From positions 1-12,945 of the forward strand of contig JAGBOM010000335.1 of the NCBI GenBank assembly GCA_017633865.1: a stretch of 12,945 nucleotides of DNA, given 5' to 3'. The DNA comes from Opitutales bacterium (GTDB lineage Bacteria > Verrucomicrobiota > Verrucomicrobiia > Opitutales > Intestinicryptomonadaceae). Positions 4,824 through 11,510 of this stretch are shown one piece after another; the first letter of the stretch is position 1; every line of letters begins with the position of its first letter. The notes under the pieces were generated by a model. The model saw only the letters and a list, made by a program, of their open reading frames with translations. It did not search any database and was not told the origin of the DNA. The position numbers and the translations under genes are program-made.

Positions 4824-5675
4824 TTAAATCTTTTGTTTTAGGACGGCTTCGGACATTTCGTAGCGGCCCACGGGGGTGACGGAGCCGCCCATTGTAACGT
4901 AGAAATCGGGCGTTATATTTATAAAGATGTCGCCGCCGGGGGTGTGGACGGTAATGTCGCCGTCGCACAGGCCGAGCTTGTACGCCACGCACGCCGCCGC
5001 GCTCGAGCTTGAGCCCGACGAAAGCGTATAGCCCGCCCCGCGCTCCCAGATTTGGATTTTTATATTGTTTCTATCGACAACCTCCAAGAACTGCACGTTT
5101 GTGCGGTTAGGGAAGAGGGAGGTCATATTCTCGAGGACGGGGCCGATTTTATGGGCGATTTCGGCCGACGTTTTGTCGAGAATAACGACGCAGTGCGGGT
5201 TGCCTATTGTGGCGCAGCAGTAGCGGTATTTTTGGCCGAAGATTTCAATCTCCTCGTTTAAGACCTTGCGGGGCTTGCCGCAAACGGGGATTTTTGCGGA
5301 GTCGAAGCTGACTTGCCCCATGCCGACTTTCACGAAGTTTCCGTTTTGCATGACGGTGCTTTTTACGACGCCGCCGAGCGTTTCGACCGTGAAGGTTTGG
5401 TTTTCCCCGACGAGTTTCGAGTCGAACAGGTAGCGGGAGAATATGCGCAGGCCGTTGCCGCTTTTTTCCGCCTCGCTTGCGTCGGGGTTAAGTATGCGCA
5501 GCTTGAAGTCCGCCTTGGCGCTTTTTTCGGGGCCGTAGAGTATGCCGTCGCTGCCGAGGCCGAAGTTGCGGTGGCATATTTTTACGACGTCTTCCCCCTG
5601 CGGGCAGGCGGGGCAGTCTTTGGGGTCGAGCACGAGGTAGTCGTTGCCGAGGGCGTGGTATTTTGAAAATTTCAT
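4824..5675 (-). CDS. dapF: Diaminopimelate epimerase homologue, Ser/Ser active site
   Basis: DapF interconverts LL- and meso-diaminopimelate in the cytosol for lysine and peptidoglycan. The 283-residue length, the start KYHALGNDYLVLD, the block FGLGSDGIL, NPDASEAE, IGNPHCV and IWERGAGYT all fit the two-lobed DapF fold. Both catalytic positions are changed: the usual CGNG is SGNG (Ser72), and the usual ACGTG is SSGSS (Ser220). The nearest Cys in the second motif is Cys229, nine residues on. In characterised enzymes the Cys pair does the proton exchange, so activity is in doubt; a Ser-using subfamily or a different substrate is possible. It follows dapL after 18 bases and is the last gene of the nitrogen operon. 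The Shine-Dalgarno is weak. The family is certain; the reaction is not. Confidence 0.85.
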   Translation of the reverse strand: MKFSKYHALGNDYLVLDPKDCPACPQGEDVVKICHRNFGLGSDGILYGPEKSAKADFKLRILNPDASEAEKSGNGLRIFSRYLFDSKLVGENQTFTVETLGGVVKSTVMQNGNFVKVGMGQVSFDSAKIPVCGKPRKVLNEEIEIFGQKYRYCCATIGNPHCVVILDKTSAEIAHKIGPVLENMTSLFPNRTNVQFLEVVDRNNIKIQIWERGAGYTLSSGSSSSAAACVAYKLGLCDGDITVHTPGGDIFINITPDFYVTMGGSVTPVGRYEMSEAVLKQKI

Positions 5676-5693
5676 AAAAAAATAAAAGACTTT

Positions 5694-6938
5694 CTAAAAT
5701 TCAAATTTTGACGAGAGCAGGCGCCTGCGGATTTCTTCTGCGACGCTTTTTTCCGCATCCAAGCCCCGCGCCTCGAATGTCGCGGAAAGCCTTGCGTAGG
5801 CGCCCGCGTCGTCCCACGGGACGGTGCTGATTAGAAGCTCTGAAATCATCCACTTCGAGAAGTCCTCCGCGCTTTTAAACTCCGCGCGGGAGCCGTCCTT
5901 GTTTTGCGCGCTTTTCGGGATTTTTAGATACAGGAAAAATCCCGCCTTCGGCTTTTTTGGCGAGAAGCCCGCGGATTTTAGAACGTCTATTATCAAATCC
6001 ATTCTGCGCGAATATTTTTGCGCGATTTGGCGGGTGATTTGCGGGCTTTCGAGCGCCTTTTTGGCGGCGTACTGAATGCCCAAAAACTGTCCCGAGTCGG
6101 TGTTGTCCTTAACGTCGGCGTAGGCCTTTACGAGCAGGGGGTTGCCGCACACCCAGCCGATTCGCCAGCCCGTCATATTGTGGCTTTTGGAGAGCGAGTG
6201 GAGCTCGAGGGCGACGTCTTTTGCGCCGTCAATCTGGAAAATCGAAAGCGGCTTTTCGTCGAAGGAAAGCGACGAGTACGCCGCGTCGGAAATCACGACG
6301 ATTTCGTTTTTCTTCGCGAAATCCACAAGCTCCTCGAAGAACTCCAAAGTCGCGCTCGCGCCGGTCGGGTTGTTGGGGTAGTTGACGACTATGGTTTTTG
6401 CGCGTCGGCAAACGTCCTCCGGAATTTTTTTTAGTTCGGGCAAAAATCCGTTCTCCTCTTTGAGCGGGACGTTGTAGACGGCGCCGCCAAGATACTTTGC
6501 GTGCGTTCCGAAAATCGGGTAGCCGGGGACTGTCATGATGGCGACGTCGCCGGGGTTTATAAAGCAGTTCGGCAGAATGCTTAGCGCCGCCTTCGAGCCC
6601 ATTGAGTGCACGACCTCTCTTTCGGCGTCTATTTCGACGGAGAAAGTCGACTTCATGTAGGCGGAAACTGCCCGCTTGAAGTCGGCGCAGCCGTTGTCGG
6701 CGTAGCCCCTGTTTTCAAGCCGGGCGGCGGCCGCCCCGAGCTCTTTTACGACCTCGGGGAAGGCCATGTCGTCGGGCTCGCCGACGCCCATGTCGATGAG
6801 GGTTTTGCCGGGGTTGGCGGCTACGGCGGCGCGCTTGGCGCGCTTAATCCTTTCGAACTTGTAGATTTCGTTGGACTTGCCGTAGTTCGCCCCGCCAATC
6901 CTTTCGGCGAACGATTTTTGCAGAAAAGAGTCGCTCAT
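5694..6938 (-). CDS. dapL: LL-diaminopimelate aminotransferase (DapL2-like)
   Basis: This fold-type I PLP aminotransferase of 414 residues is predicted to make LL-diaminopimelate from tetrahydrodipicolinate with glutamate as amino donor. That bypasses the acylated intermediates of the DapD/E route. Visible motifs are VGEPD near residue 52, NYPNNPTG (187-194), SDAAYS (218-222), and HSLSKSHNMTGWRIGW with PLP lysine Lys251, then NTDSGQF. The 'LSK..NMTGWR...SGQF' form is that of the DapL2 group; related aspartate-type aminotransferases look similar, but the adjoining dapF supports DapL. The frame is open to 7010, but those 24 extra residues lie over the end of glnN, so the ATG at 6938, four bases after the glnN stop, was chosen. 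No Shine-Dalgarno is visible, which suggests coupled translation. Confidence 0.85.
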   Translation of the reverse strand: MSDSFLQKSFAERIGGANYGKSNEIYKFERIKRAKRAAVAANPGKTLIDMGVGEPDDMAFPEVVKELGAAAARLENRGYADNGCADFKRAVSAYMKSTFSVEIDAEREVVHSMGSKAALSILPNCFINPGDVAIMTVPGYPIFGTHAKYLGGAVYNVPLKEENGFLPELKKIPEDVCRRAKTIVVNYPNNPTGASATLEFFEELVDFAKKNEIVVISDAAYSSLSFDEKPLSIFQIDGAKDVALELHSLSKSHNMTGWRIGWVCGNPLLVKAYADVKDNTDSGQFLGIQYAAKKALESPQITRQIAQKYSRRMDLIIDVLKSAGFSPKKPKAGFFLYLKIPKSAQNKDGSRAEFKSAEDFSKWMISELLISTVPWDDAGAYARLSATFEARGLDAEKSVAEEIRRRLLSSKFEF

Positions 6939-6942
6939 TTTA

Positions 6943-9075
6943 TTAGTAGACAAACAGCATTTCGCAATACTTGGGGAGCTGCCAGAGGTCGTTGTCGACT
7001 TCGCCTTCAAGCGCGTCGGCCACGGCTCTTACTTTGCCCATCGCATCTATTAGCGCGGGGCAGCTTCCGCCCTTCGATATTTCGGCCTCGAGCTTGTCAG
7101 CGGCCGCCACAAGGCTGTCGACCCGCTCCGCCACGCGCGCCGCGTAGCCCGCGAGGGCGGACTTTTTCTTTAAAAGCCCCGTTGCCGACGCCGCGCCGAG
7201 GCGCTCAAGGTAGGCGACTCCCGCGGGGACGATGTGCGTGCGCGCAAGCTTAAGTGTGAGCCCCGCCTCTATGCCGATTTTGCGCTCGTACTCCTCGAGG
7301 AAAACTTCGCTGCGGGACTTTAATTCGACCGCGTTGAATACTCCGTACTTTTCAAAGAGCGCGATGTTTTCCTTCTTGGCGAGGGGCTTGACGGCCTCGG
7401 GTGTTGTGCGCAAATTGGGCAGGCCCCTGCCCGCGGCCTCCTTCTTCCACTCGGCGCTGTAGTTGTTGCCGTTAAATATTATGCGCTTGTGCTTCTTGAT
7501 TATGGAAGCCAAAAGCTTTTGCAGCTCCGCGTGGAAGTTCGCGCTCTTGGGCAGGGATTCGAGGTATGTGGCGATTTCGTCGAACGCCTCGGCGACCGCC
7601 GTATTAAGCACGATGTTCGGGCTTGCGCAGGTTTGCGACGAGCCCGCCGCGCGGAACTCGAACTTGTTGCCGGTAAAGGCGAAGGGGCTGGTTCTATTTC
7701 TGTCGGTGGCGTCGCAGGGGAGCTCGGGCAGAATGTCGGCGCCGATTTTAATCGTCTTGCCGTGCTTGCTGGAGGTCGCCCCGCCGCGCTCGATTTGCTC
7801 GACGATGTCGGCGAGCTGCTCGCCGAGGTACATCGAGATTATCGCGGGCGGCGCCTCGTTTGCTCCAAGGCGGTGGTCGTTGCCCGCCCCGGCAATCGCG
7901 GCGCGCAGAAGGTCGGCGTGCCTGTCGACGGCCTCGATAACGGCGCAGAGGGAGGTCAGGAAAATCGCGTTTTGGTGCGGGTCGTCGCCGGGGTTTAGGA
8001 GGTTTGTGTCGCCCACTGAAATCGACCAGTTGTTGTGCTTGCCCGAGCCGTTTACGCCGTTAAAGGGCTTGTCGTGCAGGAGGCAGGCGAAGCCGTTTTT
8101 GTCGGCTATGCGCTTTAGAGCGTCCATAATCAGCATGTTGTGGTCGACGGCCAGATTGAGCTCCTCGAACATCGGGGCGATTTCAAACTGCGCGGGGGCG
8201 ACTTCGTTGTGGCGGGTTTTTGCGGGTATTCCGAGCCTCCACAGCTCGCGGTCGAGCTCGCTCATGAATGTCAAAATTCTGGGCTTAATCGCGCCGAAGT
8301 AGTGGTCTTCAAGCTGCTGGTGCCTTTGCGGGGGCGCGCCGAAAAGCGTGCGGCCTGTCTGCATCAAATCGGGGCGCAGAACGTACAGGCGCTTGTCGAT
8401 TAAAAAGTATTCCTGCTCCGCGCCGAGGGTGACAACGGCTCTTCCCGCGTCGGGCTTGCCGAAGCACCTCATTAGGCGGGTGGCCTGCGCGCAGAGAGCC
8501 TGCATGGAGCGCAAAAGCGGCGTCTTTTTGTCGAGCGCCTCGCCCGTGTAGGAGCAGAAGGCGGTCGGAATGTAGAGGGTCGCGACTCCGTTTTCGCGCT
8601 TGATGAAGGCGGGCGAGGTCGGGTCCCAGGCGGTGTAGCCGCGGGCTTCGGCGGTGGAGCGCAGGCCGCCCGACGGGAAGCTCGAGGCGTCGGGCTCGCC
8701 CATAATCAGGTTCTTGCCCGAAAATCTCGCTATGACCTCGCCGCCGCCGACGGGCTCGATGAAGGAGTCGTGCTTTTCGGCGCTTGCGCCCGTAAGGGGC
8801 ATAAACCAGTGCGTGTAGTGGGTCGCGCCCCTTGAAATCGCCCAGCTTTTCATGGCGTGGGCGACGTCGTCTGCTATGGAGGAGTCTATGGCGTTGCCGC
8901 TATTGATTGTGCCCAAAAGCTTCTTAAATACGGGCTTCGGCAGGTATTCGGACATTGTCTTTACTCCGAAAACGTCGATTCCGTAGTCTTCCACGAAGCG
9001 TCCGGGCTCGGCGCGGTCGGCGGAGGGCAGGGGGGTGTTGGCGATTTCCGCCAGAGTGGTCTTTCTTATATTCAT
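6943..9075 (-). CDS. glnN: Glutamine synthetase, type III
   Basis: This enzyme makes glutamine from glutamate, ammonium and ATP in the cytosol. At 710 residues it has the size of type III enzymes, well above the roughly 450-470 of type I. It carries their motifs: LGAEQEYFLID (217-227, metal-binding Glu residues), HNEVAPAQFEIAP (289-301), GSGKHNNWSIS (343-353), GANEAPPAIIS (404-414) and DRNRTSPFAFTGNKFEFR (about 457-474). The N-terminal region (VFGVKTMSEYLPK) and long C-terminal extension are also typical. AGGA lies about eight bases before the ATG. The gene follows amt after 32 bases and precedes dapL by four, under the sigma-54 promoter of the operon. No adenylylation motif of the type I kind is expected, so control is likely transcriptional and by effectors. 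Confidence 0.95.
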   Translation of the reverse strand: MNIRKTTLAEIANTPLPSADRAEPGRFVEDYGIDVFGVKTMSEYLPKPVFKKLLGTINSGNAIDSSIADDVAHAMKSWAISRGATHYTHWFMPLTGASAEKHDSFIEPVGGGEVIARFSGKNLIMGEPDASSFPSGGLRSTAEARGYTAWDPTSPAFIKRENGVATLYIPTAFCSYTGEALDKKTPLLRSMQALCAQATRLMRCFGKPDAGRAVVTLGAEQEYFLIDKRLYVLRPDLMQTGRTLFGAPPQRHQQLEDHYFGAIKPRILTFMSELDRELWRLGIPAKTRHNEVAPAQFEIAPMFEELNLAVDHNMLIMDALKRIADKNGFACLLHDKPFNGVNGSGKHNNWSISVGDTNLLNPGDDPHQNAIFLTSLCAVIEAVDRHADLLRAAIAGAGNDHRLGANEAPPAIISMYLGEQLADIVEQIERGGATSSKHGKTIKIGADILPELPCDATDRNRTSPFAFTGNKFEFRAAGSSQTCASPNIVLNTAVAEAFDEIATYLESLPKSANFHAELQKLLASIIKKHKRIIFNGNNYSAEWKKEAAGRGLPNLRTTPEAVKPLAKKENIALFEKYGVFNAVELKSRSEVFLEEYERKIGIEAGLTLKLARTHIVPAGVAYLERLGAASATGLLKKKSALAGYAARVAERVDSLVAAADKLEAEISKGGSCPALIDAMGKVRAVADALEGEVDNDLWQLPKYCEMLFVY

Positions 9076-9107
9076 GATTTTTTTCCTATCTAATTGTTAA
9101 AGGTTTG

Positions 9108-10412
9108 TTATTCGTTTGAAAATATCTGGAATCCGCTGTATGCCTCCATAGCGTGCTCGGAGATATCGAGGCCCTTGAGCTCCTCGTTTCTGCCGACTCT
9201 AAGCCCGGCGGTGCGCTTTAGCGCGTAAAATATCGCAAAGCTTGCGCTTAGGCTCGCGGCGGCGACCGCCAAAATTCCGACTATCTGCGGCAGAATCCTG
9301 TGCGCGGGCGAGAATATGCCGACCGCCAGAGTGCCCCACACGCCGCATACAAGGTGGACGGAAAGAGCGCCCACGGGGTCGTCGATTTGGAGCTTGTCGA
9401 AAAAGTAAACCGAAAGCACAACTACCACGCCCGAAATAAGGCCTATGGCGATTGACGAGGGAATCGAAACGCAGTCCGCCGACGCCGTTATGCCCACAAG
9501 CCCCGCAAGGCAGCCGTTTAGTATCATCGAAAGGTCGGGCTTGCCCTGCACAAGCCATGATGTCGCCATCGCCGCCACGAGCCCCGCCGCAGCGGAAAGG
9601 GCGGTTGTTGTAAATACGTAGGCAACCGCTACGGGGTCCGCGCTAAACACGCTTGCCCCGTTAAACCCGAACCAGCCGAACCAAAGCAGGAATACGCCAA
9701 GCGTCGCAAATCCCAAGTTGCTGCCGGGAATGGCGTGGGCCTTGCCGTTTACGTACTTGCCCATTCTGGGGCCTACCATAATCGCGCCCACAAGAGCCGC
9801 CCAGCCGCCTACGGAGTGGACGAAAGTGGAGCCTGCAAGGTCGTAAAAGCCGAGCTTTGAAAGCCAGCCTCCGCCCCAGCCCCACGAGCCTATAATAGTG
9901 TAGCCAAGCGCCGCGTAAATCACCGCGAAAATCAGGTACGAGCCGAACTTGATTCTTTCGGCGACCGCGCCCGAAACTATCGTGACGCTCGTAGCCGCGA
10001 ACATTCCCTGGAAGATGAAATCCGTCCAGTAGGCGTAGTTGCCGCCGTTGTAGGCAATCGCGCCCGCCGCGCCTTCGGGGCTTGCCACGCCGAAGCCCGC
10101 AAAGCCCAAAAATCCGTTCAATAGCCAGCTGTCGCGCGGGTACATAAGGCTAAAGCCTATCGCCGAGTATGTAAGAAGGCCTATCGCGACTGTCAAAACG
10201 TTCTTCGCCAAAATGTTTACGCTGTTTTTTGCGCGGCAAAGCCCCGTTTCAACAAGGGCGAACCCCGGGTGCATCGCGAAAACCAAAACCGCGCCAAGCA
10301 AAATCCAGAGGTTGTTGACTGTGAACATTTCGGCCGATACCTTGGCGGGGCCCTCCGCGAAAGCGCAGGGGGCCGCGAGCATTGCCGCAAGAGTAAAAAT
10401 TGTCTTTCCCAT
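9108..10412 (-). CDS. amt: Ammonium transporter, Amt family
   Basis: This inner-membrane ammonium channel of 434 residues forms trimers in the family. It has a cleavable signal (MGKTIFTLAAMLAAPCAFA) and about eleven hydrophobic helices. Family marks are HPGFALVETG, FIFQGMFAATSVTIVSGAVAER (cut here to its known core), FVHSVGG and LSVHLVCGVWG with the twin pore histidines, and the C-terminal tail LDISEHAMEAY that couples to P-II. The frame runs upstream to 10475, but that part overlaps glnB; the ATG at 10412 has AAGGA six bases before it and gives a clean signal peptide. It follows glnB by 14 bases, the common glnK-amt pairing in which P-II plugs the channel when ammonium is plentiful. Confidence 0.95.
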   Translation of the reverse strand: MGKTIFTLAAMLAAPCAFAEGPAKVSAEMFTVNNLWILLGAVLVFAMHPGFALVETGLCRAKNSVNILAKNVLTVAIGLLTYSAIGFSLMYPRDSWLLNGFLGFAGFGVASPEGAAGAIAYNGGNYAYWTDFIFQGMFAATSVTIVSGAVAERIKFGSYLIFAVIYAALGYTIIGSWGWGGGWLSKLGFYDLAGSTFVHSVGGWAALVGAIMVGPRMGKYVNGKAHAIPGSNLGFATLGVFLLWFGWFGFNGASVFSADPVAVAYVFTTTALSAAAGLVAAMATSWLVQGKPDLSMILNGCLAGLVGITASADCVSIPSSIAIGLISGVVVVLSVYFFDKLQIDDPVGALSVHLVCGVWGTLAVGIFSPAHRILPQIVGILAVAAASLSASFAIFYALKRTAGLRVGRNEELKGLDISEHAMEAYSGFQIFSNE

Positions 10413-10426
10413 AAAAATTCCTTTAA

Positions 10427-10768
10427 TTATCCGATTGCGTCTCTGCCGGTTTCGCGGGTGCGGACGCGTATGCATTGTTCGATGTCCAGGACGAATATTT
10501 TGCCGTCGCCGATATGGTCGGTTTTAGCGCCCTGGATTACGGCGTCGATAGTCCTGTCGAGAAATTCGTCGTTGACGGCGATTTCAAGGCGGACTTTTTT
10601 CAGGAGGTTGACTTCCCTTACGTTGCCGCGATAGTTCTCGCTATAACCCTTTTGCCTTCCGCAACCGAGCGCGTTTGTGACTGACAGCCTGAAAATCTCG
10701 TTCTTGAAAAGCTCGCGCTTTACGTCTCCGAGTTGTTCGGGCTTGATGTATGCAATTATGAGTTTCAT
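10427..10768 (-). CDS. glnB: P-II nitrogen regulatory protein
   Basis: This 113-residue trimeric sensor binds ATP/ADP and 2-oxoglutarate and signals nitrogen status to Amt and other targets. The start [18 protein letters not shown]-loop [18 protein letters not shown] and [19 protein letters not shown] are diagnostic. At position 51, where enterobacterial proteins have the uridylylated Tyr, there is Arg; Tyr46 is kept. Control by uridylylation at that residue is therefore ruled out. The name glnK would be equally fair given the amt neighbour. The frame continues six codons to a TTG at 10786, but the ATG at 10768 gives the family's normal N-terminus. It is the first gene of the operon, with a leader of only about 17 bases and no clear Shine-Dalgarno. 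Confidence 0.95.
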   Translation of the reverse strand: MKLIIAYIKPEQLGDVKRELFKNEIFRLSVTNALGCGRQKGYSENYRGNVREVNLLKKVRLEIAVNDEFLDRTIDAVIQGAKTDHIGDGKIFVLDIEQCIRVRTRETGRDAIG

Positions 10769-10795
10769 CGTTTTTTTGTTGGACAAAAATCTATA

Positions 10796-10811
10796 TGCAC
10801 GTTTCGTGCCA
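10796..10811 (-). promoter_or_regulatory. sigma-54 (RpoN) promoter of glnB-amt-glnN-dapL-dapF
   Basis: The minus strand reads TGGCACGAAACGTGCA, with GG and GC exactly ten bases apart, as in the -24/-12 consensus TGGCAC-N5-TTGCA (one mismatch, G for T, in the -12 box). Transcription should start near 10785. The site also forms a small dyad (GCACG/CGTGC). Confidence 0.8.
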
Positions 10812-10842
10812 GTTTTTTGCGCGGGTGAAAATTTCCCGAAAA

Positions 10843-10897
10843 ATTTTTTATGCGGAAGCGCCGCCCTTTTATATACTATAAGGATTTTTTATGCGGA
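10843..10897. repeat. 14-bp direct repeat upstream of the glnB promoter
   Basis: ATTTTTTATGCGGA occurs at 10843-10856 and 10884-10897, 41 bp apart start to start, which is close to four helical turns. Relative to the predicted glnB start the copies lie near -65 and -105, within the range of activator sites of sigma-54 promoters. Activator binding is inferred. An AT-rich TATATACTATAA lies between them. Confidence 0.45.
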
Positions 10898-10970
10898 TTT
10901 TTTTGCATGGCTAATTTGCGGCTTTAAGATTTTTGCACCGCTCACATTTTTGTAGCCGCCTAAAAACCCT

Positions 10971-11334
10971 CGAACTACAAATTTGTCGTTTTGGCAAAAT
11001 GGCCGAACGCAAATACTGCGACAACCTTTTCTTTCAAAACAAAAAATTAGCCGAGAAAGCCCTAAAATAAAGGGATTTTTCGGCATATCTAATGCGCGGG
11101 CAAAATTGTATGGCGCAAAAAATGCCCATATTTTAGGCAGGGCAGGCGGTGCTTGCAAAGCCAAGCCCGTAAATATGCCGCAGTAAGGCGGGCGCGGAAA
11201 AGCGCAAGAGAGCTCAAATATCGCGCCGCATTGAATTTGCGGGCGGGCTTTATTCGCTTTTCGGCGGGAATTTTTTGGGGTGGGCGGAGCGGATATTTTG
11301 GTCGGGCGGCGCAAAACGACAAATTTGTAGTTCG
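10971..11334. repeat. 364-bp segment bounded by a perfect 23-bp inverted repeat
   Basis: Bases 10971-10993 (begins CGAACTACAAATTTGTCG) recur exactly inverted at 11312-11334. Each arm holds the 10-bp palindrome ACAAATTTGT. The 318 bases inside carry no gene that I can support, but do contain an imperfect 14-bp hairpin (11050-11063 with 11071-11084). No target-site duplication is seen outside the arms. It could be a MITE- or REP-like mobile repeat, or a pair of regulator sites serving both divergent promoters. Confidence 0.6.
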
Positions 11335-11348
11335 TACAATTTTGCGGG

Positions 11349-11362
11349 CGACAATTTTGTCG
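11349..11362. repeat. third, related palindrome CGACAATTTTGTCG
   Basis: Arms CGACAA and TTGTCG lie around TT, 32 bp centre to centre from the ACAAATTTGT core of the right arm of the 23-bp repeat. It differs from that core by about one base and is followed by the same TTTT. It is upstream of gltB at about -140 from the predicted start. Confidence 0.45.
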
Positions 11363-11469
11363 TTTTTACGCTTTTGCGCAATTCGAGCTTTGCGGGGCGG
11401 GGCGGGAGCAAGATTTTAATTAGCTTATAAAAAGTAAGTTATAAATAAAATACAAAATTGGCGGCGAAC

Positions 11470-11485
11470 TGGCACGCAAAATGCT
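11470..11485 (+). promoter_or_regulatory. sigma-54 (RpoN) promoter of gltB
   Basis: TGGCACGCAAAATGCT has GG at 11471-11472 and GC at 11483-11484, ten bases between them, matching the -24/-12 consensus with one mismatch in the -12 box. The start would fall near 11496, giving a leader of about 15 bases before the ATG at 11511. The first seven bases are identical to the glnB promoter. Confidence 0.8.
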
Positions 11486-11510
11486 TATTTTGTTGCAACG
11501 GTAAAAAATT

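Larger units (their letters stand above)
10812..11469. other. non-coding regulatory spacer between divergent operons
   Basis: About 660 bases separate the two sigma-54 promoters. Frames of up to about 140 codons exist on both strands, but they have no Shine-Dalgarno, no family resemblance and compositions rich in Ala/Arg/Pro/Phe typical of random reading of this DNA. The content is repeats and dyads, and an AT-rich block at about 11416-11455 next to the gltB promoter that could bend DNA. Confidence 0.6.

Noticed and set aside
6606..8302. Long plus-strand open frames (215 and 279 codons) over dapL and glnN
   Set aside because: They are antisense to two confidently identified genes, have no family motifs, and arise from the G+C-rich codon use of those genes.
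11050..11084. Imperfect 14-bp hairpin as an intrinsic terminator
   Set aside because: The T-run lies inside the stem and not after it, and no transcript is known to end there.
10889..11314. 141-codon minus-strand frame in the regulatory spacer
   Set aside because: No ribosome site, biased composition, and it crosses the inverted-repeat arms; it reads like translated repeat DNA.
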